The notes: generated by a model not told the origin, from the letters alone. A DNA stretch of 64,000 nucleotides from Cytobacillus kochii (GCF_020171845.1 NZ_JAIVAM010000008.1:1-64000), one strand, 5' to 3'; positions 1 to 7,701 are shown, counted from the first letter of the stretch. Numbers and translations: made by a program.

Positions 1-2
1 TC

Positions 3-545
3 ACAAGTGCTAAAGTCTTTTCATCAACTGATTTAGAAGCACCAGGTATTGGATTATCATCGGGGGGAAGGTTCCATCATCAAGGTCAAAGTGTATTATA
101 TCTAGCAGAGAATGAGCAACTATCTATGATTGAAACACTTGATAAACCAAATGATGCGTCACTTATCTGGATTCAGAAATATAGACAGCATAAAACTTTG
201 GAAAAAATACTAGATTTAAGAAACGATTGGACTAATATGAGCTACTCAACTAGTGAATTAATAGAAGCACTTATTACAACAGGATTTACATATGAAAAGG
301 TTGAAGATAGATCAACTTACTGGAGACCGCAGTATTTTGTCACCAACTTTATATCAGATTGTGCAAGGCAGGCAGGTTTTGAAGGGATTATTTATAATTC
401 AACAAGGGGTAGTGGAAGTAATATAGTTTTATTTAACCCTGACGATGAGAAAATAAGTCCCATTGGAAAACCAAAAGTTTTTATATATGATCCGAAAGAT
501 AGTATAGATAATGAGAGTATAGATGACTTAACATCAGTATTTTAA
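3..545 (+). CDS. RES-domain protein, 5' end outside window
   Basis: The reading frame is open from the left edge, so the N-terminus is missing. The visible part matches the RES family, named for its conserved Arg, Glu and Ser: a GGRF segment followed by VLYLAEN, then SMIE, and near the C-terminus a GFEGIIYNSTRGSG segment ending in NIVLF. All three signature residues are present. RES proteins are NAD-consuming toxins in bacterial toxin-antitoxin pairs. No antitoxin is visible downstream, where a lipoprotein gene follows, so a partner would have to lie to the left. A toxin role is inference; it could instead be a phage enzyme that depletes host NAD. Confidence 0.7.
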   Translation, partial: TSAKVFSSTDLEAPGIGLSSGGRFHHQGQSVLYLAENEQLSMIETLDKPNDASLIWIQKYRQHKTLEKILDLRNDWTNMSYSTSELIEALITTGFTYEKVEDRSTYWRPQYFVTNFISDCARQAGFEGIIYNSTRGSGSNIVLFNPDDEKISPIGKPKVFIYDPKDSIDNESIDDLTSVF

Positions 546-565
546 AATAAAATGACAATTTTAAA
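546..565 (+). repeat. 20 bp palindromic element (family B)
   Basis: AATAAAA-TGACAA-TTTTAAA lies just after the stop of the RES gene. It is one member of the recurrent RATAAAA-N6-TTTTATY family described at 5196. Confidence 0.5.
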
Positions 566-623
566 TGGAAGCGAGATAGTATAGTGCGAGAATACACATT
601 GCGATTAATATAGGAGGCAGGTA

Positions 624-881
624 ATGAAAAGAACTCTGAACTTAATTCTTTTAATAGCGATAGTCATACTAGGAGCATGTGGTAAAAGCGAAGCGGTTGA
701 GAACTATGAAAAGTGCAATGAAGAGTTAGAAGCAGAATGTACTCAGCAAGAATTTGAAGAATGGCTAATGATGGAGGCGGAATATAATAAGCTAATCCCA
801 TTCAGCGAGCTGGATAATACAAATCAAATTAAATATTTAGAAGAAGTGGAAGAGCAGATTGAAGATATTTTCGGAAATTGA
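624..881 (+). CDS. small lipoprotein
   Basis: This 85-residue protein begins with MKR and a hydrophobic stretch ending in the lipobox LGAC, so Cys19 should be lipidated and the protein anchored on the outer face of the host membrane. The mature part is short, acidic and rich in Glu. A good ribosome site (AGGAGG) precedes the ATG. Prophage lipoproteins of this size can act in superinfection exclusion, but nothing in the sequence fixes the role. Confidence 0.75.
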   Translation: MKRTLNLILLIAIVILGACGKSEAVENYEKCNEELEAECTQQEFEEWLMMEAEYNKLIPFSELDNTNQIKYLEEVEEQIEDIFGN

Positions 882-958
882 GAGATTTATGGTAAAACCA
901 ATATTTAGATAAATAAGTGATATGGACATAAGTTTATCTGGAAGGTGGTTTTCTTTAA

Positions 959-1696
959 GTGTTTACAAAAGATGAGTTGAAGTGGATAAGAAAAGAGTTA
1001 AGTGACTATGATCCTTTTGAGATTGCTCCGTCTTACTACCATAGGGAAAAAACATTAAACAATCGTGAAAAAAATAAATATGCAGTAAGGATAGAATTAG
1101 AGAGACTGAGGGAGAAAATAAGAGAATACTCTCCTGATGAATTGATAAATTTAAAGAGTAAAAAAGCACAGAACGAAAAAGGTATTAACACTTTTGCAGG
1201 GATTTATATAATTTATAATAAAACTGGAAATAGATACTACATAGGTAAAGGTGAAGACATAATTAAAAGAGCGTCTAGACACTTTACTAAAAGCGGTAAT
1301 CCAGAATTATATGAAGACTATGATCTTCATAAAAATGAATTTCTGATAAACCTCATACCTTTAGATAAAACATCTTTTTCCACTCTAAATGAGTTAGAGG
1401 GTAGTGCAATTGTTGCCTATGATTCAATGTATCCAAATGGATATAATCGAGTAATTGGAAACATACTGGATCGACCAATTTATGATAGAGATGCTTTATA
1501 TGAAGTATCTGATTTAATTTTAAGTAGAATCGAGAAAAGTGAAGAGTTTAAAACACTCACAAATGATAAGAAAAGAATGCAGTTTATCAGAGCTATCTTT
1601 AAGAAATATAACTTACCCGAAAATGCAGGATTTCAGATTAATTTCTTAAAAGCAATTAAGATTCATCAAAAAGAAAAGAAGAAAAAGAGTAGATAG
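959..1696 (+). CDS. GIY-YIG nuclease domain protein
   Basis: The start is GTG after a GGAAGGTGG-type ribosome site. The N-terminal 75 residues are charged and helical. Residues about 80-165 form a GIY-YIG endonuclease domain, with GIY at 81-83, YIG at 94-96, following Arg residues (KRASRHF) and a downstream Glu in LNELEGS. The C-terminus is lysine-rich and may bind DNA. It is not inside an intron, so it is either a free-standing homing endonuclease or a phage nuclease. The family assignment is firm, the biological role is not. Confidence 0.8.
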   Translation: MFTKDELKWIRKELSDYDPFEIAPSYYHREKTLNNREKNKYAVRIELERLREKIREYSPDELINLKSKKAQNEKGINTFAGIYIIYNKTGNRYYIGKGEDIIKRASRHFTKSGNPELYEDYDLHKNEFLINLIPLDKTSFSTLNELEGSAIVAYDSMYPNGYNRVIGNILDRPIYDRDALYEVSDLILSRIEKSEEFKTLTNDKKRMQFIRAIFKKYNLPENAGFQINFLKAIKIHQKEKKKKSR

Positions 1697-1728
1697 CTTA
1701 AAGGGGAAAATAATCTCCCTCCTCATAA

Positions 1729-1749
1729 TTGAAAATAAATTAATATAAA
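1729..1749 (+). repeat. AT-rich 21 bp element (family A)
   Basis: This is a full match to TTGAAAATAAATTAATATAA plus a final A. It lies directly upstream of the ribosome site of the next gene and on the coding strand. It is the first member of a family with more than 25 copies in the phage part of the window and none in the host part. Function unknown; promoter, operator or RNA element are all possible. Confidence 0.75.
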
Positions 1750-1763
1750 AGGAGTTTTTGTTT

Positions 1764-1922
1764 ATGAGTTTTAATACTTGGTTACAACAAAAGGGCATTA
1801 ATTCATATTTCCAGCTTAGAAACAGAATGATCAAAGAAGGATTTAATTTAATGTTTGTTGAAGCTGCTTGGAAAGAACTAAATGAAGAATATAATAAGGA
1901 ATTCAGAGGTGGGCAGCTATGA
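1764..1922 (+). CDS. small hypothetical protein
   Basis: A 52-residue reading frame with ribosome site AAAGGAG just after the family A element. It ends in an ATGA overlap with the next gene, so the two are translationally coupled. The sequence is amphipathic with no recognised domain. Confidence 0.65.
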   Translation: MSFNTWLQQKGINSYFQLRNRMIKEGFNLMFVEAAWKELNEEYNKEFRGGQL

Positions 1923-2116
1923 ATCAACTATTAATCAATCCCTGGATATGGACTAGAAAGGCCATGGAAATGAGTTTGAATTTTGTAGAAGGTGAAAGTG
2001 TACCACTGGAATTTATGACAATAGCCGAGAAGGAATATATTCCAAATCAAGAGTGGATTGAAAAGGGGTATGTAGATCGACAAAGTATAGTTATGTTTAC
2101 AAGTGAATTAGTTTAA
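1919..2116 (+). CDS. small hypothetical protein
   Basis: A 65-residue protein whose ATG overlaps the preceding stop (ATGA). A GAGGTGGG ribosome site lies inside the upstream gene. It is rich in Met, Trp and Glu and has no recognised family. Its stop abuts the next family A element. Confidence 0.6.
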   Translation: MNQLLINPWIWTRKAMEMSLNFVEGESVPLEFMTIAEKEYIPNQEWIEKGYVDRQSIVMFTSELV

Positions 2117-2137
2117 ATGAAAATAAATTAATATAAA
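2117..2137 (+). repeat. AT-rich 21 bp element (family A)
   Basis: One mismatch to the consensus (ATGAAAATAAATT start). It begins directly after a stop codon and runs up to an ATG at 2138 that lacks a ribosome site. Confidence 0.7.
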
Positions 2138-2164
2138 ATGCGACTTTTATCAAGGAGTGGTGAG

Positions 2165-2413
2165 ATGAGTATAGATTATGAAAATTATTTAAAAACCTTA
2201 CACACAAAGGAATTATTAAGATTATTGCATAGTGCTAGGCATTGTGGAGGGAGTTACAATCCTTTTTATGAAAATGGGTATGCATTTCAAGGTAGCAAAT
2301 GGTACACAATTGATGAAATAAAAAAGGAACTGGCAACTAGGGAGCATATACCGAACAAAGAAGAAGCTAAAAAGATACGTCAAGAAAAACACAAAATGAA
2401 ACAAAATAGATAA
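2165..2413 (+). CDS. small hypothetical protein
   Basis: An 82-residue protein. The frame is also open from an ATG at 2138, but that codon abuts the repeat and has no ribosome site, whereas AAGGAGTGGTGAG precedes the ATG at 2165. The C-terminus is strongly basic (many Lys and Arg). No recognised domain; the central LLHSARHCGGSYNPFYENGY segment is distinctive. Confidence 0.6.
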   Translation: MSIDYENYLKTLHTKELLRLLHSARHCGGSYNPFYENGYAFQGSKWYTIDEIKKELATREHIPNKEEAKKIRQEKHKMKQNR

Positions 2414-2428
2414 AAAGCTAAATTTATC
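2409..2428 (+). repeat. 20 bp palindromic element (family B)
   Basis: GATAAAA-AGCTAA-ATTTATC overlaps the stop codon of the upstream gene. One mismatch in the dyad. Confidence 0.5.
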
Positions 2429-2457
2429 AAATGCCATATATTAAGGAGTGTTTAAGA

Positions 2458-2664
2458 ATGGGAGATAATGAAGTTAAATTAGTTGAAGGTTATTTAAGAC
2501 TTGAGCAAGAGTTAACAGAAGCCAACAATAACAATGATAATTATAATGCTAAAATTATTAAATCAAAAATGGAAGGGATTGTATTCAGTTACGAGACTTA
2601 TACTTCCCATCATTGGTCTACTTTTGAGCATCTTCTCGAAAGATATGCCCGATATAATAAATAA
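2458..2664 (+). CDS. small hypothetical protein
   Basis: A 68-residue protein starting at an ATG nine bases after AAGGAG; an earlier in-frame ATG at 2431 has no ribosome site. Predicted mostly helical, acidic in the first half, with an Asn/Asp-rich stretch. No known family. Confidence 0.6.
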   Translation: MGDNEVKLVEGYLRLEQELTEANNNNDNYNAKIIKSKMEGIVFSYETYTSHHWSTFEHLLERYARYNK

Positions 2665-2679
2665 AAAGCTGATTTTATC
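2660..2679 (+). repeat. 20 bp palindromic element (family B)
   Basis: AATAAAA-AGCTGA-TTTTATC overlaps the stop codon of the upstream gene and precedes AAAGGAG of the next. Confidence 0.6.
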
Positions 2680-2702
2680 AAAACTAAAGGAGAGATAATT
2701 AT

Positions 2703-2864
2703 ATGATTACATCGAGATATAAAGTTATATTAGAAGGATTTGAAATAGAACTGTCAGCATTTAATAGAAGAGAAGCGCTTATATTGGCACAAGCAGAAGC
2801 AATTAAAAATGGTAGGAATTATAAACCTGTTTCGATAGAAGAGATTATTCTAATTGAGGAGTGA
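2703..2864 (+). CDS. small hypothetical protein
   Basis: A 53-residue protein (MITSRYKVILEGFEIELSA) with AAAGGAGAG upstream. It has a beta-alpha pattern typical of small phage early proteins but no family I recognise. It overlaps the ribosome site of the next gene. Confidence 0.55.
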   Translation: MITSRYKVILEGFEIELSAFNRREALILAQAEAIKNGRNYKPVSIEEIILIEE

Positions 2865-2869
2865 TAAAT

Positions 2870-3157
2870 GTGGGGTGGAGCATTCAAACAGCACCTTATT
2901 CAGAAATTAATACAATTCTGGCTTCTTCACTATTAAAACAATCTCAATTAACTGATGAAGAGGAAGCTGTAAGAAAAGAGAAATGGAGAATGATAGAAGA
3001 ACAGACACAGCGTAAAGCCTTTATGATAAATGGCATTTGTCCAGACTGTAAAGGAAAGCTAATAAGAGGTAAGAAGTCTAAAAAACACGACTATAAACGT
3101 CTCTGGAAATGTAGTTGCTGTAAAGAATCATATGTGGATGGTGGGATTAAGATTTAA
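2870..3157 (+). CDS. small zinc-ribbon protein
   Basis: A 95-residue protein starting at GTG 2870, eight bases after GAGGAG; the alternative GTG at 2861 overlaps the ribosome site. The C-terminal third holds two cysteine pairs, CPDC and CSCC, about 25 residues apart with many Lys between them. This is a C2C2 zinc ribbon probably binding nucleic acid or RNA polymerase. Confidence 0.65.
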   Translation: MGWSIQTAPYSEINTILASSLLKQSQLTDEEEAVRKEKWRMIEEQTQRKAFMINGICPDCKGKLIRGKKSKKHDYKRLWKCSCCKESYVDGGIKI

Positions 3158-3180
3158 AGCAATAAAAAGGAGGAATAAAA

Positions 3181-3402
3181 GTGAAGGATTTTGATATTTG
3201 GTGCGAAGGATATCGAGCCACAGGTCAAAGTGGTGGAGCCACACTATTAGGTCATTGCACAGGAAAAGACTTAAAAGAAGCTTGTGAAAATCTAGCAAAA
3301 AAAGATGAAGGGTTTGCTTGTTATTTTAACTCAGAAATGATGACATTTTGGGGTTATAGAATTTTTGATAATAGTGCGGATGCGAGAAGGTCGTTTGGAT
3401 AA
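3181..3402 (+). CDS. small hypothetical protein
   Basis: A 73-residue protein with GTG start and AAGGAGGAA ribosome site. The segment GYRATGQSGGATLLGHC and a C-terminal FWGYRIFD suggest a compact alpha/beta fold. I do not recognise the family. Confidence 0.6.
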   Translation: MKDFDIWCEGYRATGQSGGATLLGHCTGKDLKEACENLAKKDEGFACYFNSEMMTFWGYRIFDNSADARRSFG

Positions 3403-3432
3403 TTCCAGATAAAATAGAAGGGATGATTAAAA

Positions 3433-3753
3433 TTGTTAAAATGTAAACAATGTAACAAAGAATTGAGTTTTAGAGAATTTACAAATGGAAATTATAAAAA
3501 GGTTTTAGATGTAGACTTGGAGAAAATAGGTTTGTTTTGCAAAGAGCATGGCGAAGAAGTTGAATTTAATTTGAAAGAAAAAAGATTTGTAGAAGAATAT
3601 AAAGGAAATAAAATCTACAGCAAGGACAATAAATTTATTCCATATTGGGAATGCGATTATTATTTTAAAAGCATTGATGATGTTAAAGAAAGAATTGACA
3701 GTTCCCACATTGCAATTGTTGACACAAGGATGTTTGGATTAATGAATAAATAA
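3433..3753 (+). CDS. hypothetical protein with CxxC pair
   Basis: A 106-residue protein starting at TTG, with weak ribosome site GAAGGGATG. The N-terminus has CKQC and a second Cys/His group (CKEH) about 30 residues later, suggesting one zinc site. The rest is charged. No named family. Confidence 0.55.
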   Translation: MLKCKQCNKELSFREFTNGNYKKVLDVDLEKIGLFCKEHGEEVEFNLKEKRFVEEYKGNKIYSKDNKFIPYWECDYYFKSIDDVKERIDSSHIAIVDTRMFGLMNK

Positions 3754-3768
3754 AATACGAGTTTTATT
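3749..3768 (+). repeat. 20 bp palindromic element (family B), perfect
   Basis: AATAAAA-TACGAG-TTTTATT is a perfect dyad that includes the stop codon of the upstream gene and lies just before an AAAGGAGGTGA ribosome site. Confidence 0.65.
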
Positions 3769-3791
3769 CATAGATAAAGGAGGTGATAAAG

Positions 3792-4016
3792 ATGTATACT
3801 CTTTATCACGATAAACGTACAAGTGTGATTGAAGTGAAAAAGGCGAGAAAAGCATTGCAAAGTTGGAATTACAGAAAGGAAGTAACTAAGCATAATGATT
3901 GTTATTTCATTTGTTTAACAAGGAAACCACTTGTGGAAAAAGCAGACGAAATAAAATTATCTTGGATTTTAGAATTAGAAGAAGCATTGAATAAGGTAAG
4001 ACAAATTGAATTTTAA
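3792..4016 (+). CDS. small hypothetical protein
   Basis: A 74-residue basic protein. The ATG at 3792 is properly spaced from AAAGGAGGTGA; an in-frame GTG at 3783 overlaps that site. No recognised domain. Confidence 0.6.
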   Translation: MYTLYHDKRTSVIEVKKARKALQSWNYRKEVTKHNDCYFICLTRKPLVEKADEIKLSWILELEEALNKVRQIEF

Positions 4017-4057
4017 TAAACGAATTAAGCAATAAGTACACTAAGGAGGAAAATCAG

Positions 4058-4150
4058 GTGAATGAATGCAAGCATGAAGAAATAACTGTTGATGAAGTTT
4101 ATGGAGAACAATTTTGTGAACAATGCGGTTCTTTCTTTGACAAAGACTAA
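4058..4150 (+). CDS. 30-residue zinc-binding mini-protein
   Basis: Starts at GTG with a perfect AAGGAGG. The 30 residues include CKH near the start and CEQCG near the end, a minimal Cys-His-Cys-Cys zinc site often found in phage early mini-proteins. Function unknown. Confidence 0.5.
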   Translation: MNECKHEEITVDEVYGEQFCEQCGSFFDKD

Positions 4151-4191
4151 TTAACAAATTAAGCAAAATATTTAGCAAAGGAGGGTAAGCA

Positions 4192-4359
4192 GTGGAAATA
4201 ATTTATGACATTTCTGATATTGATGGAAATCATCATGGGCGTTTTCCTCATTTAAAAGATGCCAAGATAGAGGCGGTCGAAATAGCTAATCACCTAAAAA
4301 AAGAAATATTTATAGAGCAAACCAAAAAAATAACTATTGATTCTATTAAACCTAAGTGA
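4192..4359 (+). CDS. small hypothetical protein
   Basis: A 55-residue protein with GTG start and AAAGGAGGG ribosome site. The sequence resembles a beta hairpin followed by a helix. No family recognised. Confidence 0.55.
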   Translation: MEIIYDISDIDGNHHGRFPHLKDAKIEAVEIANHLKKEIFIEQTKKITIDSIKPK

Positions 4360-4423
4360 GCTTAATGATAGTTGAGTAGATGATATACAAAATAAGCAAT
4401 GTGTAAACTAAGGAGAATCGAAA

Positions 4424-4594
4424 ATGAAACAATATGATAAAGGATATCTCGATGGGCAACTTGACAGTGCTGAAAATGAGTTAGAAATTCTTGAAAGAAT
4501 AAAAAACGATTCTATAGAGGGGTGGCACGAAAACAGTATTCTCATTACGAGAATCAAAGATACAGAAGCTTTTTTGAATAAACATGCTCGATAA
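4424..4594 (+). CDS. small hypothetical protein
   Basis: A 56-residue protein with ATG and TAAGGAG upstream, largely helical and charged (MKQYDKGYLDGQLDSAENEL). Possibly a short coiled coil. Confidence 0.55.
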   Translation: MKQYDKGYLDGQLDSAENELEILERIKNDSIEGWHENSILITRIKDTEAFLNKHAR

Positions 4595-4638
4595 TTAAAA
4601 AACTGACAGATGAGATTATTAAAGGATAGGTGATAGTA

Positions 4639-4830
4639 GTGACAAATGAATTTAAGCTAGTTCACGATAACGGTAAGCTATATGCAGTAATAACAATCAA
4701 AGGTGAAAATTTTGCAATAGATGCCACAGAGTACTTTAGCAACCATAATCCGCACGATGAGTGGTTAGATTATCTCCTTGGTTTAATGAGATTAACAAAG
4801 ATTAAGTCTATGACCCACCCCAACACTTAA
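4639..4830 (+). CDS. small hypothetical protein
   Basis: A 63-residue protein. GTG at 4639 is chosen over GTG at 4630 because GGATAGGTGAT then has normal spacing. Beta-rich N-terminus (FKLVHDNGKLYAVITIKGE). Confidence 0.5.
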   Translation: MTNEFKLVHDNGKLYAVITIKGENFAIDATEYFSNHNPHDEWLDYLLGLMRLTKIKSMTHPNT

Positions 4831-4890
4831 TAAAAATTCCGAGAAGATTACGAAACAAATTGATAGTTGAATTTACTAAGAGGTGATTAT

Positions 4891-5205
4891 ATGGGTGGGG
4901 AAATCTGGAAAACCAAAGCAATACAGGCAATCTTATCGCAAAATAAGAGTGATGTTGAGAAAGCAGAAGAAATAGTAAGCATGTTTGATTCTATGGAGCA
5001 GGATTCTAACAAATTGAAAGCAAAGTTTAATGTAGAACAAATTTTAAACGGAGATGCAACCTATCCAGAGAGTTTTGTTGAACTGGTAAAGAGGTATGAA
5101 AATCAAATTATTGAGGTAGAAGAAGAGATTTTTGGTGCTTATGAATTAGTGCTAGAAGGAAAGACATATGGTTTAGGTGGCAATGAATTAATATTGATAA
5201 AATAA
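4891..5205 (+). CDS. hypothetical protein
   Basis: A 104-residue acidic protein starting at ATG 4891 after AGAGGTGAT; an upstream in-frame TTG at 4867 lacks a ribosome site. Helical N-terminal two thirds, beta C-terminus. No family recognised. Confidence 0.6.
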   Translation: MGGEIWKTKAIQAILSQNKSDVEKAEEIVSMFDSMEQDSNKLKAKFNVEQILNGDATYPESFVELVKRYENQIIEVEEEIFGAYELVLEGKTYGLGGNELILIK

Positions 5206-5215
5206 CGTTTTTATC
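5196..5215 (+). repeat. 20 bp palindromic element (family B), type copy
   Basis: GATAAAA-TAACGT-TTTTATC is a perfect seven-base dyad around a six-base spacer, overlapping the stop codon of the upstream gene. This arrangement recurs about twenty times across the phage region, always at gene ends and just before the next ribosome site. Two helical turns between half-site centres would suit a dimeric DNA-binding protein, while as RNA it forms only a weak hairpin. Confidence 0.65.
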
Positions 5216-5236
5216 CATAAAAAGGAGATGAGTGAA

Positions 5237-5392
5237 GTGAATAAAAATCATACAAATGAAGTAGAGAAATCTTATAAAGAAATGCTTAATTTCTTTGATG
5301 AATATGAAAGATACACTGGTAATGTAGTTGAGGATAGAGTCTATAACGCTTTGAGGAATTTAAGAATGAAAGCTCATGGTATTAAAGAATAG
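5237..5392 (+). CDS. small hypothetical protein
   Basis: A 51-residue helical, charged protein with GTG start; AAAGGAGATGAG lies upstream. It ends two bases before the ATG of the RNase H-like gene, implying coupled translation. Confidence 0.5.
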   Translation: MNKNHTNEVEKSYKEMLNFFDEYERYTGNVVEDRVYNALRNLRMKAHGIKE

Positions 5393-5393
5393 A

Positions 5394-5765
5394 ATGAAAG
5401 ACATTGTATGCTATTGTGATGCAAGTTTTAATGAATCAGAAAAAACATGTAAAGCTGGGATGATCATTGCTGGTAAGAAGCATAGAACAGTATTCAAAAA
5501 TGTTTTTACTTCAACTCATGCAGAATTACTGGCTTTGAGAGAAACCTTATTAATAATTAATAAAGATGAAATTAATCATTTTACCATTAAGATTGACGAT
5601 AGAGGAATCGTTAGAAGGCTAGATGATGGGAAGAGTCTCAAAGGTGAAAATAGAGAAATTTATAGATTACTTATGAAAGATATACGCAGACTTTTGAAAG
5701 AAACTGAATCCAGAGTTATTTGGATAAAAAGAAATAAAAATAAAGCAGATAAACTAACTAGATAA
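5394..5765 (+). CDS. RNase HI-like protein
   Basis: A 123-residue protein from ATG 5394; an in-frame ATG at 5376 inside the previous gene is also possible. The four acidic positions of the RNase HI fold are visible: Asp in YCDASFN, Glu in THAELLALRE, Asp in KIDDRGIV and the final Asp in NKADKLTR. It should cleave RNA in RNA:DNA hybrids, for example primers made during phage replication. It is shorter than cellular RNase HI and lacks the basic protrusion. Confidence 0.75.
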   Translation: MKDIVCYCDASFNESEKTCKAGMIIAGKKHRTVFKNVFTSTHAELLALRETLLIINKDEINHFTIKIDDRGIVRRLDDGKSLKGENREIYRLLMKDIRRLLKETESRVIWIKRNKNKADKLTR

Positions 5766-5819
5766 GAGTCAATACACTTAATTGAAATTAAACAAATAAT
5801 ATATAGGAGGTTTTTATAA

Positions 5820-6041
5820 GTGTTAAACGTAGGTGAATGGAGATTTGATGGTGATGATTACTACAAGCTACTTGAAGTTGACCCCAATGCAAATGATGTT
5901 CAGGGGCATCCTGTTCAATTTAAGAATAAAACTGGAACGTGGTTCTATAGAGAATGGCAGATGGATCAGCATTTATTAATAACAGATGAAATATTGATAC
6001 AGAAAATTGAATCAGATGGATGTGAAGTTAATCATGTTTGA
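5820..6041 (+). CDS. small hypothetical protein
   Basis: A 73-residue acidic protein with GTG start and ATAGGAGG nine bases upstream. Aromatic-rich (GEWRFDGDDYYKL and WFYREWQM). No family recognised. Its end overlaps the next gene. Confidence 0.6.
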   Translation: MLNVGEWRFDGDDYYKLLEVDPNANDVQGHPVQFKNKTGTWFYREWQMDQHLLITDEILIQKIESDGCEVNHV

Positions 6042-6219
6042 TATGTGCAATTTACTAAAGGGCAAAGTAATTAAAGAAGTAATAAAGGACAGAGTAGATA
6101 TAACGATTAAATTCACTGATGGGACTCATGCCTATATCTCAAATGATGCTGAAATTATTAATGGCGACTTGTTATTAGAAATTGACCTGTATGATGAAGA
6201 TGGAGATGTTATTTGTTAG
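6034..6219 (+). CDS. small hypothetical protein
   Basis: A 61-residue protein from ATG 6034, overlapping the previous gene by eight bases; the start is uncertain because TTG 6007 and ATG 6043 are in frame. Beta-rich with an acidic C-terminus. Confidence 0.5.
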   Translation: MFDMCNLLKGKVIKEVIKDRVDITIKFTDGTHAYISNDAEIINGDLLLEIDLYDEDGDVIC

Positions 6220-6225
6220 AAAAAG

Positions 6226-6245
6226 AATAAAAGACAGTTTTTATT
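6226..6245 (+). repeat. 20 bp palindromic element (family B), perfect
   Basis: AATAAAA-GACAGT-TTTTATT, a perfect dyad seven bases after the upstream stop codon. Confidence 0.6.
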
Positions 6246-6309
6246 TTGAAGGACTTTTGACTTATAGCGTTGAATACTTCTAGAGCTTATTTTAAAAATG
6301 GGGGTAACT

Positions 6310-6948
6310 ATGAGTATTGAAGCGAAGTTTGATGAAATATTTACTGATAAATACAATTTTCTAAACCGAGAGGATATCTCATGCCACGAAGTTTTTGAGT
6401 ATAGAGCAGAATACAAAGATGAACTATTAATTTTAAAATTGTTATGTAAATATCTCGGGATAGATAATAAGGATGGAAATGGTTTTATCACACCTTTTAG
6501 AAATAGAAGAAATAAACACATTGGTAAAAATGGCAGAGAGCAAGTCTATGATAACTCTTTTGATTTTAAAGGAGAAACGAAATTCATTGTATCAATCAAG
6601 GGAAATGAGACTGGAGGAGAACTTAGAGCAGCAGATCTAACTAATGAATTTATTACCAAAAACATTGCGATGTATGATCCAACAAAAAATTTAGAAATAG
6701 GTGAAACAATTAATCCTATTCTTATGGACTATGCTCGCATTGAGAATGTAAAGTCAATTGCAAATTTTGATAGTCTTACCATAGTTTTTAACCATAAAAA
6801 GAAAACTCAAAAAAATAAAGTTGATTGGTATAGAATTCTTAAAGATGAGTTTGGTTACGCATGCTTATTTTTAAAAGGTAATGAAAGACCTTTTTATGAA
6901 GAGGTCGAACGCTTGTTACCTGGAATTAAAAAATTCAAGAAAATATAG
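6310..6948 (+). CDS. hypothetical protein
   Basis: A 212-residue protein; ATG 6310 follows TGGGGGTA, whereas the in-frame ATG at 6298 has no ribosome site. The sequence is charged, with a central conserved-looking FDFKGETKFIVSIKGNETGGELRAADL segment that could be a beta core. I do not recognise the family. It is the last gene of the leftmost rightward cluster. Confidence 0.6.
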   Translation: MSIEAKFDEIFTDKYNFLNREDISCHEVFEYRAEYKDELLILKLLCKYLGIDNKDGNGFITPFRNRRNKHIGKNGREQVYDNSFDFKGETKFIVSIKGNETGGELRAADLTNEFITKNIAMYDPTKNLEIGETINPILMDYARIENVKSIANFDSLTIVFNHKKKTQKNKVDWYRILKDEFGYACLFLKGNERPFYEEVERLLPGIKKFKKI

Positions 6949-6982
6949 ATCGAATGCTTTAGGCAATTTTTGAAAAATAATA

Positions 6983-7011
6983 TTCAAAACTCGAAAGACT
7001 TGTGATACTCT
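6983..7011 (+). promoter_or_regulatory. probable sigma-A promoter
   Basis: TTCAAA, 17 bases, then TACTCT preceded by TG as in an extended -10. A seven-base dyad (TTTTGAA/TTCAAAA) overlaps the -35. It would drive the small gene at 7090. Confidence 0.4.
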
Positions 7012-7089
7012 ATAGGTAAATATTACTATTAACAAAAGTCCTGAATAAACAAAAGTAATGTTTGAAAACTTTGGGATTGGGTGAGACGT

Positions 7090-7251
7090 ATGACTCTCAA
7101 AAAGATTGAAGAAGAGATGGAATCAGTTAGGAAAAAAATTAGGAAAGGGGAGAGGGATCTAGCTTTGCTAAAAGCATATTACAATGATTTGGAAAAAGAA
7201 AGAAAAAAACTTAAGAAATTTAAGGACAAATTTGATTTGGATTCTATTTAA
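7090..7251 (+). CDS. small coiled-coil protein
   Basis: A 53-residue protein with a GGGTGAG ribosome site. It is almost entirely Lys/Glu-rich helix with heptad-like spacing (EEEMESVRKKIRKGERDL), so it is likely a coiled-coil oligomer. No known function. Confidence 0.55.
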   Translation: MTLKKIEEEMESVRKKIRKGERDLALLKAYYNDLEKERKKLKKFKDKFDLDSI

Positions 7252-7283
7252 ATTTAAACAATAGATGAAGAAGCTGACTAGTA

Positions 7284-7457
7284 TTAGATCAACTTCTTCA
7301 TACCACATTTGCTGCATTCTCTTATAAATTGACCGTTACCAACAGTAGATTTAAAGTGACTATTATTGCAGTTATCGCATCGGCCAGCGTTTTTATCTGG
7401 CAAGTCAGTGTAGTTGTATATAATGGATAAATCTAAGTTGTCGTAATCGTAGTCCAT
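7284..7457 (-). CDS. leftward small zinc-ribbon protein
   Basis: On the minus strand an ATG at 7457 preceded by GAGGTGA opens 57 codons. The protein has an acidic N-terminus (MDYDYDNLDL) and two cysteine pairs, CDNC and CSKC, separated by 17 residues, a typical zinc ribbon. It is transcribed away from aimR and convergent with the coiled-coil gene, so it marks the left border of the control region. Confidence 0.65.
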   Translation of the reverse strand: MDYDYDNLDLSIIYNYTDLPDKNAGRCDNCNNSHFKSTVGNGQFIRECSKCGMKKLI

Positions 7458-7491
7458 TCTGTCACCTCATAGATTGTAATATGTAATGAAT

Positions 7492-7497
7492 ATTATA
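7492..7497 (-). promoter_or_regulatory. -10 element of leftward promoter
   Basis: On the minus strand TGCTATAAT is an extended -10, with a poor -35 (TTATCT) 17 bases upstream. It lies about 35 bases before the start of the leftward zinc-ribbon gene. Confidence 0.45.
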
Positions 7498-7616
7498 GCA
7501 CCTTCTGGAGTGGGAGATAATAGTGAATGCTTTATTTTCTTATACTAGTAACTTAAAAATAAAAGAAAACACATGGATAGCTTTAAAAGAACAGATCGAT
7601 GGTGAATAAATTTTAA

Positions 7617-7637
7617 TTGAAAATAAATTAATATAAA
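7617..7637 (+). repeat. AT-rich 21 bp element (family A)
   Basis: Perfect copy ending three bases upstream of the -35 box of the aimR promoter, a position where an activator or an UP-like element would act. Confidence 0.75.
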
Positions 7638-7640
7638 GTA

Positions 7641-7669
7641 TTGACTTGGGTGTAGGCTGAGAATATAAT
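7641..7669 (+). promoter_or_regulatory. aimR promoter (sigma-A)
   Basis: TTGACT, a 17-base spacer and a perfect TATAAT, about 35 bases before the aimR ribosome site. It is one of the best promoter matches in the window and should be read early after infection. Confidence 0.8.
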
Positions 7670-7701
7670 AAATATATAATCAATTGATGGGGGAAGGCGA
7701 A

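Noticed and set aside
7265..7301. Hairpin ATGAAGAAG/CTTCTTCAT as a terminator between the genes at 7090 and 7284
   Set aside because: The right arm lies in the coding end of the leftward gene and there is no T run on either strand; probably chance.
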